This document shows positions 8,000 to 16,492 of a DNA stretch of 48,479 nt, piece by piece; position 1 is the first letter of the stretch; each line of letters opens with the position of its first letter. Made by a program: the position numbers and the translations under genes. Location: NCBI GenBank assembly GCA_003565625.1, contig PXBD01000066.1, forward strand, positions 1-48,479, read 5' to 3'. The notes under the pieces were generated by a model. It ran no database searches, was not told where the DNA came from, and saw only the letters and a program-made list of their open reading frames with translations. Source of the stretch: Gammaproteobacteria bacterium (GTDB lineage: Bacteria > Pseudomonadota > Gammaproteobacteria > Xanthomonadales > Wenzhouxiangellaceae).

Positions 8000-8551
8000 T
8001 CACGACGCGGTTACGCCATCACTTGCGAGCGTTTTCAAGAGGTCTGCGAACCGGTCCACCTGCTCATAATCGGTGTAATCGATGACCGTCTTCCGATCGG
8101 TCGGGCCGTCGGTAAATTTCATTGTCAGTTGAATCATGATCCGGTCGAGAAAGCCGTAGCTGGGATAGTCCAGCTTGCCGGCCAGGATCTCGACATGATC
8201 GAGGTTCAGGGGCAGATTGTCGAGAAACTTGCGAACATAGACGTTGCCCTCGATGGTTTGCTTTTCTGGCTTGCGCGCGATCAGGTTGACCGAGAAAAAC
8301 ACCCGCCGGCAGTCCGTCATACGATGCGCGTTCTCGATCAAAAAGCGGCTCAGCCTGGGGTCATGCTTGCCGTAGACAACGCTGCCGCCTACCGCAACCA
8401 CCTGAAAAGCCGACGGATCCAGGTCAGCAGCTGACCCCACATCAACCAGCCGGACCTGCACACCCTGCTCATCAAGCTGGCGCTGCAGGCGCTGGGCAAT
8501 ACTGCGAGTGTGGCCATCCCGGCTGGCGTAGACGATCAGGATATCGGGCAT
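8000..8551 (-). CDS. hemG: HemG-like menaquinone-dependent protoporphyrinogen IX dehydrogenase (flavodoxin fold)
   Basis: 183 residues. The FMN phosphate loop is YASRDGHTRSIA near residues 7-18. VAVGGSVVYGKHDPRL and the long insertion ending MKFTDGPTDRKTVIDYTDYEQV are hallmarks of HemG rather than plain flavodoxins. HemG oxidises protoporphyrinogen IX to protoporphyrin IX in heme synthesis, passing electrons to respiratory quinone. The start ATG 8551 is one base after the stop of the SDR gene (TAGcATG), so they form an operon. The in-frame start 11 codons earlier lies inside the SDR gene and is less likely. Confidence 0.85.
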   Translation of the reverse strand: MPDILIVYASRDGHTRSIAQRLQRQLDEQGVQVRLVDVGSAADLDPSAFQVVAVGGSVVYGKHDPRLSRFLIENAHRMTDCRRVFFSVNLIARKPEKQTIEGNVYVRKFLDNLPLNLDHVEILAGKLDYPSYGFLDRIMIQLTMKFTDGPTDRKTVIDYTDYEQVDRFADLLKTLASDGVTAS

Positions 8552-8552
8552 G

Positions 8553-10127
8553 CTATTTCTGCTCCAGACGCTCGGCTTGCTCACCGATGTTGCGGGTCAG
8601 GCCGTTGAACAACACCAGGTGAGGCAGGTACATCGCGTACCAGTACAACAAGCCCCAGATACCGGCCGGATGCCAGGTGGCGGTGGCGTGGATGCGCGTA
8701 CCCTCGCCTTCGGGCACCGCATCGAACTCCAGAACCCCGTCGCCCGGTGCCTTCATGCCAAAACGCAGGGTGAAGCGCTCGCCGGGCTCCATGGCGATGA
8801 CCTCCCAGGAATCGATCCGGTCGCCCAACTCGATCACCTCCGGGTCGCGCCGATAGCGCTTGCGACCATGACCACCCACCAGCCAGTCGATCCACTCGCG
8901 AATGGTCCACAGGAAATTGAGGTAAAAGTAGCGGTTTTCACCACCCACCCGGGTCATGATCTTCCAGACCGACTCCGGACTGGCTTCAGTCCAGTAGTTT
9001 CCCGTCGCCTGCTTGCCGTAGTAGGCACTGTGGTGGTTGCGACCCCGAAAAAGAAAGCCGCCATCGACCCAGCGCGTATACACCGGCTGGTTGCGCTCGG
9101 CCTCGTACACGGCCTCGGTCGCCTCCCGAAAGGTCAGCAGCTTTTGCGGGACGAGTTCGCGGATCTTCGAATCGTCGGCGGTGAAGTTCTGGCGCATACC
9201 CTCAATCAAGGCCCCGGCAATGCTTGACGGCACCGAACTGACCAGCGGCAGAAACACCGCGGCCATGTTTTCGGTCAGGAAGGGGATGCGAAAGATCTTG
9301 CGGGGTTTGATCCCGCCAACCTCGGCCATGATGTCCATCTGCTGGGCATAGGTCAGTTCCTCCGGACCGGCAGCGTCGAAGATTTCACCGACCGCTTCGG
9401 GCATGACCGCCAGTTCCATGGCGTACTTGCACATGTTTTCCAGCGCGATCGGCGGTGAAACCCGGTCGACGTATTTCGGCGTCACCAGGAACGGCTGGTG
9501 AAAAATGGCATCGCGCATCACTTCAAACGCCGCCGAACCGGGCCCGACGATGATGCCGGCGCGAATCTCGGTCACCGGCACGCTGCCTTCTCGCAGCGTG
9601 TCACCGATGGCCGCCCGCGCCAGGATATGCTGGGTATCGGCGCCCTCCGGCACCAGGCCGCCAATGTAAAAAACGCGCTCCACACCGGCCGCCGCCGCGG
9701 CTTCGGCAAAATTGCGCGCCCCGTCCACTTCCAGCTGCAGATAGTCCTTGCCGGCACACATTGCATGGATCAGGTAAAAAGCGACGCGCACACCATCCAA
9801 CTTGCCAACCAGAGTATCCGGCTTGAGCACGTCGCCCTGCACGATCTCGCAGTGCGGCCAGCGCTCCGTCCAGCGCCGACCGGCCAGCTTCTCCGGAGCG
9901 CGTGCCATGGCGCGAACCGGAATACCCCGGTCCATCAGATAAGTGGCCAGGTGCCCCCCCATGTAACCGGTCACGCCGCTGACCAACCAGGGCCTTGCGT
10001 CGTCATCATTCTGGCAGCTGGGGGATTCTGGATTCTGGTTCATGTCGAGGCTGGATTCGATGGGCACAAAAGGATCGGGCACCTCGCCATATTCGGCAAA
10101 GTTCGCATGGCGGGGCTTGATATGCAT
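8553..10127 (-). CDS. SDR-family NAD(P)-binding oxidoreductase with C-terminal DUF2867/SRPBCC-like domain
   Basis: About 524 residues. An N-terminal extended-SDR Rossmann domain has the nucleotide loop VSGVTGYMGGHLA near residue 50 and a YLIHAM segment. The last 170 residues (from about 350) form a DUF2867-type domain with WTEASPESVWKIMTRVGG and a tryptophan-rich end. Proteins of this architecture are annotated as NAD(P)H-binding or nucleoside-diphosphate-sugar epimerase-like; the substrate is unknown. Start is uncertain: ATG 10127 is used, while ATG 10043 would place the Rossmann loop nearer the N-terminus. It is followed one base later by hemG and is divergent from frdC. Confidence 0.82.
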   Translation of the reverse strand: MHIKPRHANFAEYGEVPDPFVPIESSLDMNQNPESPSCQNDDDARPWLVSGVTGYMGGHLATYLMDRGIPVRAMARAPEKLAGRRWTERWPHCEIVQGDVLKPDTLVGKLDGVRVAFYLIHAMCAGKDYLQLEVDGARNFAEAAAAAGVERVFYIGGLVPEGADTQHILARAAIGDTLREGSVPVTEIRAGIIVGPGSAAFEVMRDAIFHQPFLVTPKYVDRVSPPIALENMCKYAMELAVMPEAVGEIFDAAGPEELTYAQQMDIMAEVGGIKPRKIFRIPFLTENMAAVFLPLVSSVPSSIAGALIEGMRQNFTADDSKIRELVPQKLLTFREATEAVYEAERNQPVYTRWVDGGFLFRGRNHHSAYYGKQATGNYWTEASPESVWKIMTRVGGENRYFYLNFLWTIREWIDWLVGGHGRKRYRRDPEVIELGDRIDSWEVIAMEPGERFTLRFGMKAPGDGVLEFDAVPEGEGTRIHATATWHPAGIWGLLYWYAMYLPHLVLFNGLTRNIGEQAERLEQK

Positions 10128-10198
10128 CAATCCCCGCCGCCGAGGGCGGTGTTAACGTTGCCACCGTCTTCTCGTCGGTAGCGCCATCTGGAACATTC

Positions 10199-10906
10199 GT
10201 GAACAAATCGCTCCTGCCCGCCCGCCTGGACCTGGCGCAAAGTATCACAGGTCTGGCACTGGCGCTCTTCATGGCCTTTCACCTGATCTTCGACTCCTCC
10301 ATCCTGCTGGGTGCCGATGCCTTCCGTTTCGTCTCCGGGGCCCTGGAGGGCGAAACACTGTTCGGGGAAAAGATTCCGCTGATCACTACCCTGGTGGTCA
10401 TTGTCATCTTCGCCATCTTCATCGCTCACGCCGGTTTGGCGATGCGCAAGTTCCCGCAGGATGCGGCCCAGTACCGGGCCTTTCGGAGCCACATGAAAGA
10501 CATGCGTCACAGCGATACCAGCCTGTGGTGGCTGCAGATCTGGACCGGGTTTGCCATGTTTTTCCTGGCCTCGGTGCACCTGTACATCATGATGACCCAG
10601 CCGCAGACCATCGGTCCGGCCGGGTCGGCCTACCGCATCGTGTTCGAGTGGAAGTGGCCGCTGTACCTGGTCCTGACCATCGCCGTAGTGCTGCATACGG
10701 CAGTCGGGCTGTACCGGCTGGCACTAAAGTGGGGCTGGTTCGAAGGCAAGGACCCGACACGGCGCCGCAAGACTTTGAAAAAAGCCGTCTGGATCGTCAC
10801 GGCAGTGTATTTGACGATGAGCCTGGCCGCACTCGGCGCCTTCGTCCATATCGGCCTGACCGGCCAAGACCATTTCGGCAACCCGGTCGAAGGAATCGGC
10901 CCATGA
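10199..10906 (+). CDS. frdC: FrdC, di-heme cytochrome b subunit of quinol:fumarate reductase
   Basis: 235 residues with five membrane helices. It closely resembles the Wolinella-type subunit: [14 protein letters not shown] and MRKFP are shared by memory of that protein. Four axial histidines appear at H28, H77, H127 and H166, and a glutamate at E50. Their spacing (22, 49, 99, 138 from the first His) equals that of H44, E66, H93, H143 and H182 in Wolinella. The Glu is the E-pathway residue for compensating transmembrane proton transfer. It donates menaquinol electrons to FrdAB. GTG start; the stop overlaps frdA as ATGA. The same fold could act as succinate dehydrogenase. Confidence 0.93.
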   Translation: MNKSLLPARLDLAQSITGLALALFMAFHLIFDSSILLGADAFRFVSGALEGETLFGEKIPLITTLVVIVIFAIFIAHAGLAMRKFPQDAAQYRAFRSHMKDMRHSDTSLWWLQIWTGFAMFFLASVHLYIMMTQPQTIGPAGSAYRIVFEWKWPLYLVLTIAVVLHTAVGLYRLALKWGWFEGKDPTRRRKTLKKAVWIVTAVYLTMSLAALGAFVHIGLTGQDHFGNPVEGIGP

Positions 10907-12882
10907 AAATCGTCTATACCGACGTCCTGGTCATCGGTGGCGGACTGGCCGGCCTGCGTACCGCGGTCGGGGTCAAGCAGCGTGGCCTCGATACCGTCGT
11001 CCTGAGCCTGGTGCCGGCCAAGCGATCCCATTCTGCAGCCGCCCAGGGCGGCATGCAGGCCAGCCTTGCCAACTCGACCATGGGCACGGGCGACAACGAG
11101 GACGTCCACTTCGAGGACACGGTCAAGGGCAGCGACTGGGGCGCCGATCAACGTGTGGCGCGCATGTTCACCCACGTCGCCCCCAAGGCCATCCGCGAAC
11201 TGGCCGGCTGGGGCGTGCCCTGGAACCGGGTGAGCCAGGGCGAGCGCGAGGCCGTGATCAACGCCGAGCGCGTGGTGATCACCGAATCGGAACAAGCCCA
11301 CGGCCTGATCACCGCCCGGGATTTCGGCGGCACCAGGAAATGGCGCACCTGCTACACCTCCGACGGCACCGGACACGCCATGCTGTTCGCACTGGGGGAT
11401 CAAACCATCGCCAACGGCATTCCGGTGATGGAGCGCATGGAGGCCCTGGCCCTGATCCACGAGGGCGGGCGCTGCTACGGCGCGGTGGTGCGCAACCTGG
11501 TCAGCGGCGAACTGACCGCTTTCCTGGCCCGGGCCACCACCATTGCCACCGGCGGCTACGGGCGCATCTACAAGGTCTCGACCAACGCCGTGATCTGCGA
11601 AGGCACGGGTACGGCCATCGCCCTGGAGACTGGCGTGGCCGAGCTGGGCAACATGGAAGCGGTTCAGTTTCACCCGACCGCCATCGTCCCGGCCGGCATT
11701 CTCACCACCGAAGGCTGCCGCGGCGACGGCGGCATCCTGCGTGACGTTGACGGCCATCGCTTCATGCCCGACTACGAGCCGGAAAAACGCGAGCTGGCCT
11801 CGCGGGATGTCGTCTCGCGGCGGATGACCGAGCACATGCGCAAGGGCAAGGGCGTTCCATCCCCCTATGGCGATCACCTGTGGCTGGACATCACTGTGCT
11901 GGGCAAGGAGCATGTCCACAAGAACCTGCGCGAGGTCACCGACATCTGCCGCTATTTCCTCGGCATCGATCCGGCCACGGACTGGATTCCGGTCCGGCCC
12001 ACCCAGCACTATTCCATGGGCGGCATCCGCACCGACCATCGTGGCGAGAGCACCACGCTCAAGGGCCTGTTTGCCTGTGGCGAGGCCGCCTGCTGGGATA
12101 TGCACGGCTTCAACCGCCTCGGCGGCAACTCGGTCGCCGAGACCGTGGTTGCCGGAATGATTGTCTCGGAATTCATTGCCGACTACTGTGGCGATCCGGC
12201 CAGCGACATCAACATTTCCACGGGCCTGGTGCGCGAGTTCGTCGAACGCCAGCAGGCAGAACTCGATGCACTGACCTCGAGCTCCGGCAACGAGAGCGCG
12301 ACCGCCATCCGTCAGCGCATGGAAGAAATCATGATCGACCAGGTCGGGATCTTCCGCACGGGTGAGGAACTGGACCAGGCAGTCACCGAGCTTGAGGACC
12401 TGCTCCGGCGCAGCCGCAACCTCGCCGTGCGCTGTCCGGCCCCCGGACCCAACCCGGAACTGGTCGCCGCCTACCGCCTGCCGAAGATGCTCAAGCTGGC
12501 CCTGTGCGCAGCACTCGGCGCGCGCGAGCGAACCGAAAGCCGCGGCGCGCATTTCCGTGAGGATTTCCCACAGCGCAACGACCGTGACTGGTTGAATCGG
12601 TCCATCACCACCTGGCCTGCAGCCGAAGCCAGCCTGCCCAGGCTCGACTACGAAGCCATACAAGTGGGCGACATGGAGCTGCCCCCGGCATTTCGCGGCT
12701 ATGGCGCGCGCAACCACATCGACCACCCCGACAGCCCGGCGCGCCAGGCCGAGATCGAGAAGATTCTGGTTGGCGTGGATCCGGACGACCGGCACGCGCG
12801 CCAGCAGGCGCTGATGCCGTTTGTCCACCTGCTGCCGGAAAAATACCGGCCGCGCAACCAGCGTCTGGAGACCAGCGCATGA
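10903..12882 (+). CDS. frdA: FrdA, flavoprotein subunit of fumarate reductase
   Basis: 659 residues. An N-terminal FAD dinucleotide motif VIGGGLAGL (residues 10-18) is followed by [10 protein letters not shown] with His43, the expected site of covalent FAD. Active-site segments [21 protein letters not shown] and [14 protein letters not shown] carry the catalytic His and Arg residues. The protein reduces fumarate (or oxidises succinate) in the cytoplasm, bound to FrdB and FrdC. It overlaps frdC and frdB by 4 bp on each side (ATGA), so the three are coupled. Gene order C-A-B is that of epsilonproteobacterial enzymes, not of the E. coli frdABCD or sdhCDAB operons. Confidence 0.95.
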   Translation: MKIVYTDVLVIGGGLAGLRTAVGVKQRGLDTVVLSLVPAKRSHSAAAQGGMQASLANSTMGTGDNEDVHFEDTVKGSDWGADQRVARMFTHVAPKAIRELAGWGVPWNRVSQGEREAVINAERVVITESEQAHGLITARDFGGTRKWRTCYTSDGTGHAMLFALGDQTIANGIPVMERMEALALIHEGGRCYGAVVRNLVSGELTAFLARATTIATGGYGRIYKVSTNAVICEGTGTAIALETGVAELGNMEAVQFHPTAIVPAGILTTEGCRGDGGILRDVDGHRFMPDYEPEKRELASRDVVSRRMTEHMRKGKGVPSPYGDHLWLDITVLGKEHVHKNLREVTDICRYFLGIDPATDWIPVRPTQHYSMGGIRTDHRGESTTLKGLFACGEAACWDMHGFNRLGGNSVAETVVAGMIVSEFIADYCGDPASDINISTGLVREFVERQQAELDALTSSSGNESATAIRQRMEEIMIDQVGIFRTGEELDQAVTELEDLLRRSRNLAVRCPAPGPNPELVAAYRLPKMLKLALCAALGARERTESRGAHFREDFPQRNDRDWLNRSITTWPAAEASLPRLDYEAIQVGDMELPPAFRGYGARNHIDHPDSPARQAEIEKILVGVDPDDRHARQQALMPFVHLLPEKYRPRNQRLETSA

Positions 12883-13616
12883 GCAACGAAAGCAACCCGG
12901 CAGGCCGCACCCTGACCCTGCGCGTCCTGCGCCACAATCCGCAGGACCCGGACAGTGAACCACGCTGGGCACAGTACGAACTCGAGGAATACGAGGGCAT
13001 GACCCTGTTCATCGCCTTGAGCGAGATCCGCGACCGCTTCGAACCCTCGCTGCAGTTCGACTTTGTCTGCCGGGCCGGCATCTGCGGCAGCTGCGGCATG
13101 GTCGTCAACGGCCGGCCCGGCCTGGCCTGCCGGACCCTGACCAGCACCCTGCCGGCCGAAATCACTCTGGCGCCGTTACCCGTGTTCAAGCTGATTGGCG
13201 ATCTGTCGGTCGACACCGGCGCGTGGATGCGCGGCATGAGCGAGCGTCTCGAGACCTGGATTCACGCGACCGAACCGACCGACCTGCACAATCTCGAAGA
13301 ACGCATGGAGCCCGAACTGGCCGAGCAGGTCTATGAACTCGACCGCTGTATCGAATGCGGTTGCTGCGTGACCGCCTGCGGCACGGCCCGCATGCGCGAG
13401 GATTTCGTCGGCGCCGTGGGCCTGAACAAGATCGCGCGGTTTCGACTCGACCCGCGCGATCACCGCAGTGATCACGACCTCTACCAGCTGATCGGCGACG
13501 ACAACGGCGTGTTCGGCTGCATGAGCCTGCTCGGCTGCCACGACGTCTGCCCCAAGGAGTTGTCGCTACAGACCCAGATTGCGTTCCTGCGGCGCAAGAT
13601 GGTTAGGGTATCCTGA
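12879..13616 (+). CDS. frdB: FrdB, iron-sulfur subunit of fumarate reductase
   Basis: 245 residues. A plant-type 2Fe-2S motif uses C64, C69, C72 and C84 (CRAGICGSC). The C-terminal ferredoxin part has CIECGCC and a following C at 157-167 for a 4Fe-4S cluster, and C214, C220 and C224 ([12 protein letters not shown]) for the 3Fe-4S cluster. These form the electron wire between heme b and FAD. ATG overlaps the frdA stop by 4 bp. All cluster ligands are present, so the complex should be functional. HMG-CoA synthase follows after 28 bp and could be on the same transcript. Confidence 0.95.
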   Translation: MSNESNPAGRTLTLRVLRHNPQDPDSEPRWAQYELEEYEGMTLFIALSEIRDRFEPSLQFDFVCRAGICGSCGMVVNGRPGLACRTLTSTLPAEITLAPLPVFKLIGDLSVDTGAWMRGMSERLETWIHATEPTDLHNLEERMEPELAEQVYELDRCIECGCCVTACGTARMREDFVGAVGLNKIARFRLDPRDHRSDHDLYQLIGDDNGVFGCMSLLGCHDVCPKELSLQTQIAFLRRKMVRVS

Positions 13617-13644
13617 CCCGGTTCGAACACAACCACACCGTTTC

Positions 13645-14877
13645 ATGAAAGATTCTGCACCCGTCGGCATCGATGCCCTGGCCTTTGCCGGTCCTGCCGG
13701 CTTTGTGGACCTGGCCGAACTTGCCCGGGCCCGCGATACCGACCCGGCCAAGTTCACAAAAGGCCTGGGCCAGCACCGTATGGCCATTGCCGGACCTTGC
13801 GAGGATACCGTCACCATGGCGGTGGAAGCCGGGGCCGAGGCACTGCGCACTTTCGCTGTTGACCCGGACGAAATCGGCACGCTGATCGTCGGGACCGAAA
13901 CCGGCGTTGACCACAGCAAGCCGGTCGCGGTCTATGCCCACGAACTGCTGGGCCTGAGCGAGCGCTGCCGCACTTTCGAGACCAAGCATGCCTGCTACGG
14001 AGCCATGGCCGGGCTGACCGCCTCCATGGACTGGATTGCCTCGGGCCGGGCACGCGGACGCAAAGCGCTGGTCATCGCCTCCGATATCGCCAGCTACGGG
14101 CTTGGCACGCCCGGCGAACCCACCCAGGGCGCCGGCGCGGTGGCCATGGTGGTGTCCGACCAGCCACGACTGCTCGAGATTCGACCGAGCAGCATCGGGG
14201 ACTATACCCGGCAGGTGATGGACTTCTGGCGCCCGTTGTACTCCAAGCATGCGCTGGCCGACGGTCACTACTCGATCGAGTGTTATCTGGATGCGCTCAG
14301 CGGCGCACGCATGGACGCAGTCGGCGACCGCGGCGACCTGCTCCAGCAGTTGAGTGCCTGTCTGTATCACGTGCCGTTTGTGAAGATGGCCTTCAAGGCC
14401 CATCAGCGCGAACTGGAAATGGAATTGGGCCGGACCATCCGGCGCTCCGAGGCGCAAGAGTGGGCCCAGTTGACCGAAAGCTACGAACACTTGTGCGCGC
14501 CGTGGCTGAAGCTGAACGCCGAGATCGGCAATATCTACACCGGCTCGTTGTTCCTGTCACTGATCGACCTGCTGCGCCAGGCGGGCAAGCAACTGGCCGG
14601 CCGCGATATCAGCCTGTTTTCCTACGGCAGCGGCTGCGGGGCCACGTATTGCCTCGGTCAGATCGGCACCGAGGTCGGCGCCTGGCAAACCGTCATTGAT
14701 CCGTCCGAAAGCCTCGCTTCACGCCGTCGGCTGAGCATCCCCGAGTACGAGGCCCTGGTGCGTGCCGCTGAAAAGGCGGACCGCACGGAGCGCCTGAACC
14801 CGGCCGATTTCGGCCTCTCGGGCGGGTTGTATTACACTGGCACCCGCAATGACCGGCGCCATTACGAGCGTGGCTGA
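13645..14877 (+). CDS. mvaS: Hydroxymethylglutaryl-CoA synthase (MvaS-type)
   Basis: 410 residues with a thiolase-like fold. Catalytic residues are visible: Glu85 in VGTETGVDHSKP, nucleophile Cys117 in ETKHACYGA, and His242 in YHVPFVKMAF, matching the Glu/Cys/His triad of bacterial HMG-CoA synthases. The C-terminus has GNIYTGSLFLSL and SYGSGCGA. It condenses acetyl-CoA with acetoacetyl-CoA to HMG-CoA, normally the first committed mevalonate step. ATG 13645 is used because it opens the conserved region. No HMG-CoA reductase or mevalonate kinase is in view, so the pathway is unproven; a PksG-like polyketide branching role is less likely without ACPs nearby. Its 3' end overlaps tatA by 16 bp, tail to tail. 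Confidence 0.9.
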   Translation: MKDSAPVGIDALAFAGPAGFVDLAELARARDTDPAKFTKGLGQHRMAIAGPCEDTVTMAVEAGAEALRTFAVDPDEIGTLIVGTETGVDHSKPVAVYAHELLGLSERCRTFETKHACYGAMAGLTASMDWIASGRARGRKALVIASDIASYGLGTPGEPTQGAGAVAMVVSDQPRLLEIRPSSIGDYTRQVMDFWRPLYSKHALADGHYSIECYLDALSGARMDAVGDRGDLLQQLSACLYHVPFVKMAFKAHQRELEMELGRTIRRSEAQEWAQLTESYEHLCAPWLKLNAEIGNIYTGSLFLSLIDLLRQAGKQLAGRDISLFSYGSGCGATYCLGQIGTEVGAWQTVIDPSESLASRRRLSIPEYEALVRAAEKADRTERLNPADFGLSGGLYYTGTRNDRRHYERG

Positions 14878-15071
14878 ACCGGATCGGCTTTCTTGACCTC
14901 TTCAGCGGTGTCTGCCACGGCCGACTCGGTTTCGTTCATGCCCTTGCGAAAATCTCGCATGGCCCCGCCCAGGTCTGCGCCCAGGCCGCGAATTTTTTTC
15001 GTCCCGAACACCAGCATGACAACGACAAGCAGAATGACCAGCTGCGGAACTCCAATGTTACCGATACCCAT
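14862..15071 (-). CDS. tatA: TatA/TatE, twin-arginine translocase pore subunit
   Basis: 69 residues. A short N-terminal membrane helix (VPQLVILLVVVMLVFGTKK) leads into the FG-hinge and the amphipathic helix IRGLGADLGGAMRDFRKGM, then an acidic polar tail. TatA forms the pore for folded exports such as [NiFe]-hydrogenase small subunits. ATG 15071 is supported by AAGGTG about four bases upstream; an earlier in-frame start lacks this. tatB and tatC are not adjacent, so this may be a stand-alone copy. It overlaps mvaS by 16 bp at the 3' ends and is divergent from ndh. Confidence 0.93.
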   Translation of the reverse strand: MGIGNIGVPQLVILLVVVMLVFGTKKIRGLGADLGGAMRDFRKGMNETESAVADTAEEVKKADPVQPRS

Positions 15072-15170
15072 GACGCACCTTGAAAAGGACAGAAGAAAAC
15101 GAATGTGCAATCTAGCAAAGCACGGCCAGGCCCCGCTTGATCTCGGTCAACTGCGCGAGGTTCAGCCCTG

Positions 15171-16466
15171 ATGTCGTTGCCTCGTATCGTGATTATCGGC
15201 GGCGGCGCCGGCGGCATCGGGGTCGCCACGCGCCTGGGGCGCCTTCTTGGCCGCAAGGGCAAGGCCGAGATCATTCTGGTCGATATGGCGGAAGCCCATA
15301 TCTGGAAACCCCTGCTGCACGAGGTGGCAACCGGTTCACTCGACACCGGCATCGAGGCGATGAGCTACCGGGGCCACGCCCGCGGCAATGGTTACCGGTT
15401 CCAGCAGGGCACCCTGACCGGTCTCGACCGGGAACGGCGCACCATCACGCTGGCCCCGATCCATGATGGCGAACAGGAGCTGCTGCCGGCGCGCGAACTG
15501 GCCTACGACTACCTGGTCATCGCTGTTGGCAGCGTGGCCGATGACTTCGGCATCCCCGGCATCCAGGAACATTGCCGGTTTCTCGACACCACCGCCCAGG
15601 CGCTGGACATCCGGCAGAGTCTGCGCAAGCAATTCCTGCGCTACGCCCGCGACGAACAACTGGACCAGAAAATCAAGATTGCCATCATTGGAGCCGGCGC
15701 CACCGGAACGGAGATGGCCGCCGACATGGTCAACGCGGTCGATCAAATCCGGGGCTACGGATTCAATGTCCAGCCCGACATGCTCTCGATCATCCTGATC
15801 GATGCCGAAGCTGAAATCCTGCCGGCCGTGGTCCGACCAGCCATCCGCGAATCGGTTGCACGGAAACTCGAAGACATGGGCGTGGAGATTCGCACCGGCC
15901 AGGGGGTGACGCGGGCCGAGCCCGGCCGCATCATCTTGAGCGACGGGACGGCACTGGAGGTCGATTTATCGCTTTGGGCTGCCGGCATCAAGGCACCGAA
16001 CGAACTCAACGAGATCGGTGGCCTGGAAACCAATTGCCGCAATCAGCTGGTGGTCAAACCGAATGCCCAAACCACCAGAGACGAGCGCATCTTTGCCATC
16101 GGTGACTGCTGCGCCTGCCCGCAGCCGGATGGCAGCCTGGCGCCACCCCGCGGCCAGGTCGCCCGGCAGATGGGCCACATGGTGGTCCGCAACATCATCG
16201 ACATGCTCAACGACCGTCCGCCGAAACGCGAATACGTCTACCGGGACCTGGGTTCGCTGGTCAATCTGTCGCGGTTCTACACGGTCGGTAACTTGTTTTC
16301 CTTTCTCGGTGGCGGCGTCATGGTCGAAGGCCGACTGGCCCGTTTCACCTACCATTCTCTGTATCGTCGACACCTGCTGGAAGTCTACGGCCCGGTACGG
16401 GGCAGCCTGATGATGGCGGTGCGCCAGCTCAGTCATTTCCTGCGACCGCCGCTGAAGCTGCACTGA
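15171..16466 (+). CDS. ndh: Type II NADH dehydrogenase (NDH-2)
   Basis: 431 residues. Two dinucleotide motifs are present: IVIIGGGAGGIGVATRL at the N-terminus for FAD and IAIIGAGATGTEMAADM near 165 for NADH. The FAD-contacting IFAIGDCCACP follows near 305. The C-terminal stretch (YRRHLLEVYGPVRGSL and after) is amphipathic and should attach the protein to the inner face of the membrane. It passes electrons from NADH to quinone without pumping protons, complementing the fumarate reductase upstream. No EF-hand insertion is seen. ATG 15171 has GAGG about ten bases upstream. Confidence 0.92.
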   Translation: MSLPRIVIIGGGAGGIGVATRLGRLLGRKGKAEIILVDMAEAHIWKPLLHEVATGSLDTGIEAMSYRGHARGNGYRFQQGTLTGLDRERRTITLAPIHDGEQELLPARELAYDYLVIAVGSVADDFGIPGIQEHCRFLDTTAQALDIRQSLRKQFLRYARDEQLDQKIKIAIIGAGATGTEMAADMVNAVDQIRGYGFNVQPDMLSIILIDAEAEILPAVVRPAIRESVARKLEDMGVEIRTGQGVTRAEPGRIILSDGTALEVDLSLWAAGIKAPNELNEIGGLETNCRNQLVVKPNAQTTRDERIFAIGDCCACPQPDGSLAPPRGQVARQMGHMVVRNIIDMLNDRPPKREYVYRDLGSLVNLSRFYTVGNLFSFLGGGVMVEGRLARFTYHSLYRRHLLEVYGPVRGSLMMAVRQLSHFLRPPLKLH

Positions 16467-16492
16467 ACCGGCATGGCCAGCGGAGCGCCAGG

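Noticed and set aside
10630-12972. Long antisense open frame of 780 codons over frdA
   Set aside because: It is the shadow of a GC-rich gene with ATGA-coupled neighbours and shows no domain of its own.
10199-13616. Calling the C-A-B operon succinate dehydrogenase
   Set aside because: Direction cannot be proven, but His/Glu spacing and order match quinol:fumarate reductase more closely, so Frd is used with SDH noted as an alternative activity.
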